DNA of 64,000 nucleotides, from positions 1-64,000 of the forward strand of contig CAVYYU010000004.1 of assembly GCA_963772805.1 (NCBI GenBank), written 5' to 3'. The first letter of the stretch is position 1. Every line of letters begins with the position of its first letter. The translations under genes and the position numbers were made by a program. The DNA is from Legionella_A sp963772805 (GTDB taxonomy: Bacteria; Pseudomonadota; Gammaproteobacteria; Legionellales; Legionellaceae). Shown here one piece after another: positions 26,311 through 34,704 of this stretch. The notes beneath the pieces are model-generated. The model had not been told where the DNA came from and did not search any database. It saw only the letters and a program-made list of their open reading frames with translations.

Positions 26311-26982
26311 TTACCGGGCAATGAGAATTTGCAGCCGACCACCAACAGTTTGTGCATGGTCTGCCAAGTCGCCAATCCATTGAACCAGTTTATAAAGAAA
26401 AATCACGTCAATTGCAGGCAGGTCCTTTTCCAACTCAAAGATGCGATGCCTGATTTCGGCCAGTTTTTCGTCACTATCCTGCTCGATTTCATCGAGCGTC
26501 ATAATCATTTCTTCAACAATTTTCACTTCGCTGCCGCGAAAACCGCTTTCAAGTAGGTCATCTAATTCATTAATTGCTTTACAAGCTTGCTGTGCAGTAT
26601 CCAGGCAACGGCTTAAAAAAGGCATAAAAATAGTCGAAATCGCTTCTGGAATCACCATTTTCCGGCTAATAATCAGGCTTGCGATATCTTCAGCTTTGTT
26701 GGCAATCCTGTCTTGTGCGCTTAATAGCTCGAGTAAATCAGTGCGTGCTACCGGTAGAAACAAGCCGGTGGGTAAATGTAATCGCAAGTCGCGCTTGATG
26801 CGGTCAGCTTCTTTTTCAATGGAAACTATCTTATCTTTGATAGAGCCGGCTGTTTCCCAGTCTTGTTGGAGCACTGCTTCAAAAAAAGGATGCAGTTTTT
26901 TCGCGCATTGGTAGGTCTTGCGCATGTGTTGTTCTATAGGCCTAATCGGTGACGGCCCAAACATATTGAATATGCTACCCAT
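26311..26982 (-). CDS. DUF47 (PhoU-like) phosphate transport accessory protein
   Basis: 223 residues, all helical, of the TIGR00153/DUF47 family found beside pit genes. Recognised from MGSIFNMFGPSPIRPIEQHMRKTY, IVSIEKEADRIKRDLRLHLPTGLFLPVARTDLLELLSAQDRIANKAEDIA and the C-terminal VIFLYKLVQWIGDLADHAQTVGGRLQILIAR. Related to PhoU; binds metals and is thought to regulate Pit. Directly upstream of pitA in the same operon. Confidence 0.92.
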   Translation of the reverse strand: MGSIFNMFGPSPIRPIEQHMRKTYQCAKKLHPFFEAVLQQDWETAGSIKDKIVSIEKEADRIKRDLRLHLPTGLFLPVARTDLLELLSAQDRIANKAEDIASLIISRKMVIPEAISTIFMPFLSRCLDTAQQACKAINELDDLLESGFRGSEVKIVEEMIMTLDEIEQDSDEKLAEIRHRIFELEKDLPAIDVIFLYKLVQWIGDLADHAQTVGGRLQILIAR

Positions 26983-27082
26983 AAATAACGCACGCCTTAC
27001 AGAAGATAGGACAGATTATATCCAAAATGTTGTCAATATAGAAGCTGCAATATTAGAGGATCTCTATCATCCCATCTTTAAC

Positions 27083-27111
27083 TTGACATATTCCATTGCT
27101 GACAAAACAAT
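27083..27111 (+). promoter_or_regulatory. Candidate sigma-70 promoter of eno
   Basis: TTGACA (27083-27088), a perfect -35 box, is followed after exactly 17 bases by AACAAT (27106-27111; four of six positions of TATAAT). Transcription would start near 27118, about 20 bases before the eno ATG at 27138. Confidence 0.55.
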
Positions 27112-27137
27112 ACGTTAAAAAAATAAGAGGATTAACC

Positions 27138-28409
27138 ATGCGTATTGCAGCGATTAAAGGCCGTGAAATTTTGGATTCACGCGGTAACCCAACGGTTGAG
27201 GCTGATGTTACGTTAGAAAATGGCGTGATGGGGCGCGCCAGCGTGCCCTCAGGCGCATCAACAGGAAGCCGCGAGGCTTGTGAGTTGCGTGATGGTGATG
27301 CTAGCCGCTATGCCGGCAAGGGTGTGCTTCAGGCGGTAGAGCATATCAACTCAGAAATAAATCAGGCATTACACCATTCTTCCGTGGCGGAGCAACACCA
27401 AATTGACGCGCGCTTGTGTGAGCTGGATGGCACAGAAAATAAATCTAGGCTCGGTGCTAATGCTATTCTTGCTGTGTCACTAGCGTGCGCGCGAGCTCAC
27501 GCAAAAGAGGCGAACCATCCTTTGTTTGTGGCACTTAATCAGGGTGAGGCGATGACTATGCCGGTACCCATGATGAATATTTTGAATGGTGGCGCGCACG
27601 CTGATAATAATGTTGATATCCAGGAATTTATGATCATGCCGGTAGGTGCCTCTGATTTCCCCACGGCTTTGCAAATGGGGACAGAGACGTTTCATGTGCT
27701 GAAGTCGGTGCTTAAGAAGCAAGGCTTGAATACCGCGATTGGCGATGAGGGTGGTTTTGCACCTAATTTAACGTCTAATCGCCAGGCGTTGGATATGTTG
27801 GTCACTGCGGTCGAGTTGGCGGGGTTTCGTTTGGGGGAAGACATTGTTTTTGCACTGGATGTCGCGGCATCCGAGTTGTTTGCTGATGATTGCTTATACC
27901 ACTTAGCCTCTGAAAATAAGAAACTGACTAGCGGGGAATTGATTCAATATTACGCCGAGTTAGCAAATAATTATCCTATCGTGAGCATCGAAGACGGTCT
28001 TGATGAAAATGATTGGTCTGGCTGGCGGCAGCTGACGAAGCAGTTAGGTGATAAAGTACAATTGGTTGGTGATGATTTGTTTGTAACCAATTCGCATATT
28101 TTACAAAAAGGGATTAGTGAGAAGACAGCGAATGCTGTACTGATCAAGCTAAATCAAATTGGTACGTTAACTGAAACTCGGCAAACGATTCGTCTGGCGC
28201 ATAAAAACGGTTACCGTTGTGTGATGTCCCATCGTTCTGGCGAGACTGAAGATACGTTTATCGCTGATCTGGCGGTGGCTACTGGCTGTGGCCAGATAAA
28301 AACAGGCTCACTTTGTCGCACTGATCGCGTAGCAAAATACAATCAACTATTGCGTATCAATGAGTTGATGTCTCTACCTTATGCAGGAAAATCTATACTT
28401 AAAAATTAG
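27138..28409 (+). CDS. eno: Enolase
   Basis: 423 residues converting 2-phosphoglycerate to phosphoenolpyruvate. Motifs: GREILDSRGNPTVEADVTL, ASVPSGASTGSREACELRDGD, NILNGGAHADNNVDIQEFMIMP, QLVGDDLFVTN and the catalytic lysine tract AVLIKLNQIGTLTET; SHRSGETEDTFIADLAVA follows. I chose the ATG at 27138 behind AAGAGG; the upstream frame to 27096 adds 14 non-family residues. The eno-ftsB order is the same as in Escherichia and Coxiella. Confidence 0.97.
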   Translation: MRIAAIKGREILDSRGNPTVEADVTLENGVMGRASVPSGASTGSREACELRDGDASRYAGKGVLQAVEHINSEINQALHHSSVAEQHQIDARLCELDGTENKSRLGANAILAVSLACARAHAKEANHPLFVALNQGEAMTMPVPMMNILNGGAHADNNVDIQEFMIMPVGASDFPTALQMGTETFHVLKSVLKKQGLNTAIGDEGGFAPNLTSNRQALDMLVTAVELAGFRLGEDIVFALDVAASELFADDCLYHLASENKKLTSGELIQYYAELANNYPIVSIEDGLDENDWSGWRQLTKQLGDKVQLVGDDLFVTNSHILQKGISEKTANAVLIKLNQIGTLTETRQTIRLAHKNGYRCVMSHRSGETEDTFIADLAVATGCGQIKTGSLCRTDRVAKYNQLLRINELMSLPYAGKSILKN

Positions 28410-28416
28410 CTCATAA

Positions 28417-28620
28417 ATATGTTATGTAAAAACGACTCGGTGCTTGTCCAGGAGCGCCGGTCTGCTTTTGCAGCATAATGCAAACCGATTTCAGCCATAC
28501 TATTACGTCATTGCTGCCTGGGTTAATTATACCGAAAAATTATTCAACGAACTGGCTCTAACGTCCTCACGACAAGACGAACTTTGGCGTGCCAACCCTC
28601 TCAATTTATTGCTTGCGTAA
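28417..28620 (+). other. Intergenic stretch with a protein-like open frame, possible gene remnant
   Basis: Between eno and ftsB, an open frame of about 67 codons runs from 28417 to a stop at 28618-28620 without an ATG. Its second half reads like real protein (FQPYYYVIAAWVNYTEKLFN, then ELALTSSRQDELWRANPLNL). In another frame, a 19-codon ORF starts at ATG 28420 and ends where this one becomes protein-like. This could be a decayed or frameshifted small gene. I recognise no family. The rest of the gap to 28717 shows nothing. Confidence 0.25.
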
Positions 28621-28717
28621 GATTTTATGTAGTTAAACCTAAATATACTGGATAAGTGTATTTTTAAAATGAGAGGCGCGGTATACAATTGGAATAAATC
28701 TCTTGAGAGTTTTCTTT

Positions 28718-28987
28718 ATGCGAATAGTAGTCGCGTGCTTAATATTAGCGCTGATTGGCTTACAGTATAAGCTCTGGGTGGGTGATGACAGCGTGTCGCA
28801 GTGGTTGCATCTGCAAGATAAACTCACAACGCAAGAGCTAGAGAATAAAAAGCTGGCTGCGCGCAATCACGCCATTGAGGCAGATATAGTCGAGCTAAAA
28901 TCAGGCGAGCAGGCTTTGGAAGAACAAGCACGTTTTGAGTTGGGGATGGTTAAAAGTGGTGAAGTTTATTACCACTTTGTTGAATAG
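28718..28987 (+). CDS. ftsB: Cell division protein FtsB
   Basis: 89 residues: one N-terminal membrane helix (MRIVVACLILALIGLQYKLW) followed by a coiled coil (QDKLTTQELENKKLAARNHAIEADIVELKSGEQALEEQAR) and the conserved end ARFELGMVKSGEVYYHF. FtsB forms the FtsQLB divisome complex that activates septal peptidoglycan synthesis. I took the ATG at 28718 with GAGAG upstream, giving the family length. Its place after eno is conserved. Confidence 0.93.
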   Translation: MRIVVACLILALIGLQYKLWVGDDSVSQWLHLQDKLTTQELENKKLAARNHAIEADIVELKSGEQALEEQARFELGMVKSGEVYYHFVE

Positions 28988-29020
28988 ACAGAGTCTGCAG
29001 AACATAAATTACTTCGTTCC

Positions 29021-29142
29021 GTAGGTTGGCGCTGAGCACCGTGAAGCCCAACAGTCGTGGTGCGGGAGGTTCCTTTGTTTGGCTTCGCGGTGCTCAGCGC
29101 CAACCTACAATAACCTGTCAAAACTAAATGGAAACGGGTCTA
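29021..29142. repeat. Partial second copy of the MITE at 4112-4300
   Basis: Hairpin arms at 29021-29053 and 29076-29108 match each other at 31 of 33 positions and resemble the hairpin of the first copy (GTAGGTTGG, GAAGCCCAACA). To the right, CCTGTCAAAACTAAATGG at 29114-29131 and the end at 29122-29142 match the terminal repeat of the first copy apart from changes in its last five bases. The opposite terminal repeat is missing, so this copy is truncated or decayed. The 3' end of the mevalonate kinase gene runs into it. Confidence 0.75.
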
Positions 29143-30004
29143 GTGAAGTGGGTGGCGGGCTTTCCCATAAACTAATAACATAACCACCGCCACCGGAGCC
29201 TGTTGGTTTAACTGCGATGGCGCCGGCATCATGTAATTGCAGCATGTGTTGCTGTAAACTTTCACTGACCAACCCCCATTGCTGAAAACAATCAGCGGCA
29301 CTATTAATCGCCTGCGCGAGCATTGTTTGTGACTCAGGAAGGGACTGTTGTAATGCATCTTTGGCTAGACTAACACTACTCGCCATTTGTATATCGATCA
29401 TTTCCGCGCGTGTTGGATTCTCCTGCCACAGGCTTTGTACTTGATTAATACAATGGGACGTGATGCCGATTTGGCCGCAAGAGGACAAGAACCAAAGGGG
29501 CTTCCAGGTTTGCGTGACCGGTGAGCATATACCTTGTTTGAAATGAATTCCGGCTGTCGCTGCAACGCCTGCAATATCCAGGCCGCTGCTTTTACCATGA
29601 AACAGGTTTTCTAACTCTCGGGCAAAATCGTGAGTATTGATATTAACCAGCATCTCCTGAGCTGCAAACCAACGTGCCATAGCAACGCATAGCGCGGCCG
29701 AGGCGCCCATGCCTACACCTACGGGAATGTTGCTGTATACGTGAAAATGTCCGCTTAATTGATTGAGAGATTTCCCAAGAATTTTCATGCCCTGTTCCAG
29801 AACGCTCCAAAATAACAAATGCATATCGGCGCCGCTTTCTCCATCATAATCCGCATTCAATTCTGATGTTGACTGGTGATAACTAAGAGTCAGAATTTTT
29901 TCGTTAATTGGAAAAACCAAGGCACCATAACCACGAAGAACGGCATGTTCGCCTGCCAAAATCCATTTGCCATGGGTGGTTGTTTCAAAATCATAGGACA
30001 TCAT
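29105..30004 (-). CDS. mvk: Mevalonate kinase (GHMP family)
   Basis: 299 residues. Starts HGKWILAGEHAVLRGYGALVFPI, the GHMP N-terminal motif; the ATP loop is PVGVGMGASAALCVA and the third motif region is KPTGSGGGGYVISL. Phosphorylates mevalonate in the cytosol. Co-transcribed with mvaD, whose stop it overlaps by 14 bp. The last 12 residues (LDPFPFSFDRLL) and the stop codon are encoded by the MITE remnant at 29021-29142, so the native C-terminus was altered. A phosphomevalonate kinase is an alternative, but the other kinase at 41194 fits that step better. Confidence 0.82.
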   Translation of the reverse strand: MMSYDFETTTHGKWILAGEHAVLRGYGALVFPINEKILTLSYHQSTSELNADYDGESGADMHLLFWSVLEQGMKILGKSLNQLSGHFHVYSNIPVGVGMGASAALCVAMARWFAAQEMLVNINTHDFARELENLFHGKSSGLDIAGVAATAGIHFKQGICSPVTQTWKPLWFLSSCGQIGITSHCINQVQSLWQENPTRAEMIDIQMASSVSLAKDALQQSLPESQTMLAQAINSAADCFQQWGLVSESLQQHMLQLHDAGAIAVKPTGSGGGGYVISLWESPPPTSLDPFPFSFDRLL

Positions 30005-30938
30005 AATTGCCTGTCAGGTAATCTTTCTGGAATCGTTGCGCCATCTCTGCTTGTTCTGCACGATAGAGTAAATGAATATTCGGGCCTGCATCCATGGTAA
30101 CCAGTGGCCCATCGCCTTCGCGTTGCCATAATTGTTGCAGACTGGCTAATGCCTCGTTGCTTTTCGCCGTGATATAGGAAAATGGCTGTTCACAGGTTGC
30201 AAATAAGTGGTGCATCTCCTGAAATTCACGCCAGCAAATTTGATAGGCGCTTTCCCAATTTTTGGTTTCCAGAGCGTTAAGCAAAACCTTCAGGTTATCT
30301 TTTGCCTGCTGAGCACGTGTGGCATAGAATTTACTGCTTAACACTCGTTGGTGAGCCTCGGGTGAGGAAACTTTCTTTTCTTCATGACTGATTATAATGA
30401 CCTGATGGAATAGTTCCTGGTAAGGCAAGTTAATCCCTTTAACTGTTTCATCTTCCCAGAGTGCCCATGGAGAAAAGAACGAACGACACGATGATCCCGA
30501 ACCCAGGCGGCTTAGCTGAGCTTGGGTCTCAATAGAAGGAATGGATGAATTAGTCAGCTCGCTTAAGGCCAATACTGCGCATTTAGTGAGTGCTGCAAAA
30601 CTTGAAGCAGAACTTGCTAAACCGCTGCTGTGTGGGAAATTATTACAAGAGCGCACAACAAACGCTCCAGAATAGTTAAAGTATTCTTTTAAACGGGCGA
30701 GGTGCGCTAAAAACCGTTCTTGTGCCGCTGCAGATAATAAAAAATCCGGCGCACCAGGTATTTGCAAAGGTTCCCAGAAATTTTTTTCACCTGCTTGCAC
30801 TTCTAACGTGACACTAGACAGTAGATTATTGAGGGCATATGACAAGGATGGGTTGATTGGTATATTCAGTTTGCTATCTTTTTTCCCCATGTATTTTATC
30901 AGGGCAATATTGGCTGGTGCCTGCGCGAACCATTGCAT
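29991..30938 (-). CDS. mvaD: Diphosphomevalonate decarboxylase
   Basis: 315 residues. Recognised by ANIALIKYMGKKDSKLNIPINPSLSYAL at the N-terminus, SSGLASSASSFAALTKCAVLAL in the ATP-binding loop, GSGSSCRSFFSPWALWE, and VTMDAGPNIHLLY at the end. Converts mevalonate 5-diphosphate to isopentenyl diphosphate with ATP. First gene of the short mvaD-mvk operon and leftward like queE upstream. Confidence 0.95.
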   Translation of the reverse strand: MQWFAQAPANIALIKYMGKKDSKLNIPINPSLSYALNNLLSSVTLEVQAGEKNFWEPLQIPGAPDFLLSAAAQERFLAHLARLKEYFNYSGAFVVRSCNNFPHSSGLASSASSFAALTKCAVLALSELTNSSIPSIETQAQLSRLGSGSSCRSFFSPWALWEDETVKGINLPYQELFHQVIIISHEEKKVSSPEAHQRVLSSKFYATRAQQAKDNLKVLLNALETKNWESAYQICWREFQEMHHLFATCEQPFSYITAKSNEALASLQQLWQREGDGPLVTMDAGPNIHLLYRAEQAEMAQRFQKDYLTGNYDVL

Positions 30939-30976
30939 CGATTTTCTCCTAATAAGCTGGTGTAAATTAGTTGCCG

Positions 30977-31630
30977 TTAGCGCCCCGGGGCGTCATTCCA
31001 CAAAATTTTATGTAACTGCAATTGAAAGCGTACTCGCAGGCGGTCTTGTATTATCCATTCGGCAAGTTGGGTGGGGTCCAGTTGCCCCCAGCTTGGGGAA
31101 AAAAGAATTTGCGCGCGCTTTAACAGATGATGTTCTGTGAGCATGGTGCATGCCCATTGATAGTCTTCTCGGCTGCACAGAACAAATTTAATTTGGTCTG
31201 TTTGCTTAAGATGAGGAAGATTAGAGAACAAATTTTTTTCACACTCACCTGAATCAGGAGTTTTTAAATCCATGACAATCATGACTCGCTGATCAACGGC
31301 GCTGATGTCTCGTGCACCACTGGTTTCCAGGGAGACCAGATGACCGGTATCACATAAAATTTTTAGCAATTCTATACAGCCTGGCTGTGCCAAAGGTTCG
31401 CCGCCAGTAACGCACACATGTTGGCAATCAAAAGAGGAGACTTGAGCCATAATGTCGTCGAGACTGATTAGTGCACCGCCACTGAACGCATAGGCTGTAT
31501 CGCAGTATTGGCAACGTAATGGACAGCCAGTTAGGCGCACAAAAACGGTCGGTAACCCGACAGTAACCGACTCGCCTTGTAATGAATGGAATATTTCTGT
31601 AATGCGTAAATTTTTTGACAATTGTTTCAT
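30977..31630 (-). CDS. queE: 7-carboxy-7-deazaguanine synthase QueE
   Basis: 217-residue radical SAM enzyme making 7-carboxy-7-deazaguanine, an intermediate of preQ0 and queuosine. The cluster motif CX3CX2C is C36, C40, C43 (GCPLRCQYCDTAYAF). Other tracts are EIFHSLQGESVTVGLPTVFVRL and CVTGGEPLAQPGC. Its start abuts the cpoB stop; pal-cpoB-queE is a recurring gene order in gammaproteobacteria. Confidence 0.94.
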   Translation of the reverse strand: MKQLSKNLRITEIFHSLQGESVTVGLPTVFVRLTGCPLRCQYCDTAYAFSGGALISLDDIMAQVSSFDCQHVCVTGGEPLAQPGCIELLKILCDTGHLVSLETSGARDISAVDQRVMIVMDLKTPDSGECEKNLFSNLPHLKQTDQIKFVLCSREDYQWACTMLTEHHLLKRAQILFSPSWGQLDPTQLAEWIIQDRLRVRFQLQLHKILWNDAPGR

Positions 31631-32574
31631 TAGCTATCTAAGGTCGCCAGTTTAGCTGCAGCGAGCTGCGCTGTGTTGGTATCGGGGTAAGTTCTTACAA
31701 CTTGTTGAAGTCGTACTTTTGCTTCACTTCGTCTGCCGGATTCAACTAATGCATAGCCGATTTTTAATTGGCTTGCTGAAGCTTTACTGGACGATGGGAA
31801 TTTTTGCAACACGACGTCAAAATGTTCAATCGCTAGCGGATAATCTTTTTTGACCATGTAAAGCTCTCCTAGCCAATACTGGGCATTCGCGGTGTATCCG
31901 CCTTGCGGATAGCGAGTTACAAAATTTTGCATGGACTTCAAGGCATCATCATATTGTTTGTTTTTTACTAATTCATAAGCGGCTAGATAGCTGATTTGCT
32001 CTTCCACAGGGCTGTTGCGTGTAGTGCTGCTGACAGGTGCTATCGTGTCCACTTTGGGCTTGGCTACAACGGGAACTGCAATGGTGGTATTTACAGGAGC
32101 CGGTGTGGGTTTTAATTCAGTTTTTGCGTTAACGATTGATGGGTCAGCTGCTAGCGTATTTTTTGTGGTTTGGACAGGTTCCTTGCGGATTCGTGCATCC
32201 AAATCTTTGTAAAACGCCATTTGTTGTTCTTGTAATAATTTTAAATCATGGGTTTGAACTTCCAGCTGGCCACGTAACTCCTGGACATCCTGCTGTAACC
32301 CTTGCAGCTTTTCCAATAACTCAGTATTAGTGCTAGTGCTAGCAGTGGTGCCGGTGCTGCGTATATTGACCGAATCATTGGCGAGCGCTGTTTCCTCGTC
32401 ACTGTCATCACTACCAATTCTCTCTCTGGCAACAGGCCGCTCGTAAGCAGCCTGTTGATCATCCAGCATTGCAAAATTTTCGCTATCATCCACCACAGGC
32501 GCTTCGCAAAAAGCACTAAATGGCAGTAGACAGGCAAAACTGGCGGCAAGAAAAAGCCGATAAGATTTCATCAT
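31630..32574 (-). CDS. cpoB: Tol-Pal accessory protein CpoB (YbgF)
   Basis: 314 residues: signal peptide (about 1-23, ending FSAFCEA), a short trimerising coiled coil (LLEKLQGLQQDVQELRGQLEVQTHDLKLLQEQQM), a Pro/Thr-rich linker, and C-terminal TPR repeats (YLAAYELVKNKQYDDALKSMQNFVTRYPQGGYTANAQYWLGELY). CpoB links Tol-Pal to peptidoglycan synthesis during constriction. Overlaps pal by 4 bp. Confidence 0.93.
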   Translation of the reverse strand: MMKSYRLFLAASFACLLPFSAFCEAPVVDDSENFAMLDDQQAAYERPVARERIGSDDSDEETALANDSVNIRSTGTTASTSTNTELLEKLQGLQQDVQELRGQLEVQTHDLKLLQEQQMAFYKDLDARIRKEPVQTTKNTLAADPSIVNAKTELKPTPAPVNTTIAVPVVAKPKVDTIAPVSSTTRNSPVEEQISYLAAYELVKNKQYDDALKSMQNFVTRYPQGGYTANAQYWLGELYMVKKDYPLAIEHFDVVLQKFPSSSKASASQLKIGYALVESGRRSEAKVRLQQVVRTYPDTNTAQLAAAKLATLDS

Positions 32575-33101
32575 CGAGTCGCCTCGTAAATTAACTCAAC
32601 CCGTCTGTTTTGCATATGAGACGCATCATCGTGACCAAAGTTGGCAGGACGCTCTTTACCATAACTGACAACGCGTAATTGCTGTCTGTTTACACCAGCC
32701 ATGCGCATTAATTCAGAAACCGTGTTGGCGCGGTGCTCGCCCAAGGCTATATTATATTCACGACTACCACGTTCGTCAGTATGACCGGCAAGAAGGATGC
32801 GTGCGCCTGGGTTTGATTTCAGATATTCAGCCTGAGCGTTTACGGACGGTACGTATTTATCAGCCAATGAGCTGTCGTCATAAGAGAATAGATAAACTTG
32901 ATTGTGGGGCGCCTGCGTAGTGTACGACTCACCAGGTTCCTGGCCTGCAAAGCGGTTTGATTGGCCTAGACCATGTGCAGACATGCCGTCTTCTCCACTC
33001 GCACTTGTGCCTGAAGCCGTGCCTGGTGCTTTGGAGCAAGATGCAAGCAACATGACTACCGCTGTGATAAGTCCTAATTTGATAAAAGATCTAAATGCCA
33101 T
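32571..33101 (-). CDS. pal: Peptidoglycan-associated lipoprotein Pal
   Basis: 176 residues. Lipobox LLASC at residues 18-22, low-complexity linker, then an OmpA-like domain with ILLAGHTDERGSREYNIALGEHRANTVSELM and VVSYGKERPANFGHDDASHMQNRRVELIYEA. Tethers the outer membrane to peptidoglycan and works with TolB, which is not in the window. Coupled with cpoB by an ATGA overlap. Confidence 0.96.
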   Translation of the reverse strand: MAFRSFIKLGLITAVVMLLASCSKAPGTASGTSASGEDGMSAHGLGQSNRFAGQEPGESYTTQAPHNQVYLFSYDDSSLADKYVPSVNAQAEYLKSNPGARILLAGHTDERGSREYNIALGEHRANTVSELMRMAGVNRQQLRVVSYGKERPANFGHDDASHMQNRRVELIYEATR

Positions 33102-33208
33102 GCTCTGTCTCCTTATTATTAAGTTAAGTATTTCATATCGTCTAATGGTGGGCCATTGTACAATTGTTTTTAATTTTTCGCTATTGTCTTAGCCTGCATT
33201 TCGCATTG

Positions 33209-33817
33209 TCAATGATCTTGTTTTATCTTCGTAACCACGAACTCTGATAATGTCGCTGTAAATGCCTGGGTTGCCTGGTTGGCGGCAACCACACCGCCAT
33301 ACGGGGTCTCAGCAGGGCAGTTAATATGTTCGCGAATGATGCGTGAGGCGATGATGCGATCATCTGCAACATGCGTTAACACGACTTTAATCGCCATCTC
33401 TAATGCGCTTGGTTTACACAGGAAATTTTGCTCGAGCTCAATAAGCTGGGTATCTAGACGATAATCCGCTTTATCGGAATAAGGGGTTGTTGCCACAGCA
33501 TAGAAATAACCTGTGTCTTGCATGCTTTGCATGATCAGCGGGAAGAGCATATTCGCAGGCGAACTAATCCACGCATTATGTACAAATGCGTTTAGCTCAT
33601 AGGGTTTTTTAACATAAAACATTTGTTCAGTCTGATAACCTGCTGCTGCTTCTGGCTGCGTTATTAACAGTGACACTGACGAATGTTTGGCATGCGCAGG
33701 TTGGCTGCTGAATTTATTCAGCTTGTATTGGTTGGCAACGGGGGTGTTAACCGCACAACCCGGTAAAAAACACAGAACGCCAAGTAACATGATGAGTCCA
33801 ATTTTATTCAACTTCAT
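33209..33817 (-). CDS. ABC-type transport auxiliary lipoprotein (PqiC/LptE-like slot of the Mla operon)
   Basis: 202 residues with a lipobox FLPGC at residues 18-22. The body (SVSLLITQPEAAAGYQTEQMFYVKKPYELNAFVHNAWISSPANMLFPLIMQSMQDTGYFYAV) resembles the PqiC/DUF330 family of outer-membrane lipoproteins found next to MCE transporters. Overlaps mlaD by 4 bp. Probably the outer-membrane receptor of the lipid transport complex; no mlaC is present. Confidence 0.8.
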   Translation of the reverse strand: MKLNKIGLIMLLGVLCFLPGCAVNTPVANQYKLNKFSSQPAHAKHSSVSLLITQPEAAAGYQTEQMFYVKKPYELNAFVHNAWISSPANMLFPLIMQSMQDTGYFYAVATTPYSDKADYRLDTQLIELEQNFLCKPSALEMAIKVVLTHVADDRIIASRIIREHINCPAETPYGGVVAANQATQAFTATLSEFVVTKIKQDH

Positions 33818-34674
33818 TCTCCCGGTCCGGATTTTGGTGGGGTAGTGCCTCGAATAATAACAGCTGGATTTTGCCGCATTAGTGCACTCACTTGTTCGAG
33901 ATTGGCAGCAATTAAGTCCAGACGACGTAGCAGCATAACCATCGGTGGTAATGTTTGCTGTGATATTTTATCGATTCCAGTTTTACCTGCCTGCATTGTT
34001 TTACTGACTTGTTTTCCCGCTGTGGACATGCTCTCAGTCATGGTGTTAAAACTTCGGATTCCCATTTTAAGCTCAATAACAGCTTTGGGTAATTCATGTA
34101 ATGTTTTACCAATATTGCTATCATTTTTGGCAATCACATCAGCTATTTTCTGCAAACTGGCAAGTGATTTTTTTAGGTTTTGCGTATTTTCTTCATTAAA
34201 TACACGTTTGAAGCCGAGGTTGATGTTATGAATGTCTATTTGCAGCTGATAAAAAAATGAGGGTTTGGCTGGAATAACCGGATAAGGTTCACCGGGTATT
34301 TTTTGTAAAGGGACAAAAGAGGGTGAGGTGGCACTCAGGCCTAAGTAAGTTACGCCGGTAATTCCCTGGGTAATCAGGGTGGCTTGGGTCTTCATGGTAA
34401 TTGGCGTGCCTTCTTCGATTTTAAGTTGTATTCTAACTTGTTGTGGATCAAGTTGGCTTAGTTGTACTTTATCAACCATACCCACTTTGACACCATTAAA
34501 TTTGACCGGTGACTCGTTGCTTAAACCAGAAACAGGCTCAGTCATATAAACGGTGTATAGGTTGTATTTTTTCCTGTCAAAGCCAATCGATAGCCACAGG
34601 GCTGCAATAATCAATCCTGCAGTGAGAATCAATACAGTTAAACCTACGGCAGTGTAGTTAGTTTTTGATTCCAA
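33814..34674 (-). CDS. mlaD: MlaD-family MCE phospholipid transport protein
   Basis: 286 residues: one N-terminal membrane helix (TAVGLTVLILTAGLIIAALWLSIGF), an MCE domain (YTVYMTEPVSGLSNESPVKFNGVKVGMVDKVQL, then LITQGITGVTYLGL) and a long helical C-terminal part (about 140-270). Forms a lipid-binding hexamer in the periplasm. Longer than Escherichia MlaD (183), more like the alphaproteobacterial type. Part of the mlaE-F-D-lipoprotein operon. Confidence 0.92.
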   Translation of the reverse strand: MESKTNYTAVGLTVLILTAGLIIAALWLSIGFDRKKYNLYTVYMTEPVSGLSNESPVKFNGVKVGMVDKVQLSQLDPQQVRIQLKIEEGTPITMKTQATLITQGITGVTYLGLSATSPSFVPLQKIPGEPYPVIPAKPSFFYQLQIDIHNINLGFKRVFNEENTQNLKKSLASLQKIADVIAKNDSNIGKTLHELPKAVIELKMGIRSFNTMTESMSTAGKQVSKTMQAGKTGIDKISQQTLPPMVMLLRRLDLIAANLEQVSALMRQNPAVIIRGTTPPKSGPGE

Positions 34675-34704
34675 GCACTATGCTCCCTATTTGTTCTTAA
34701 CAGT

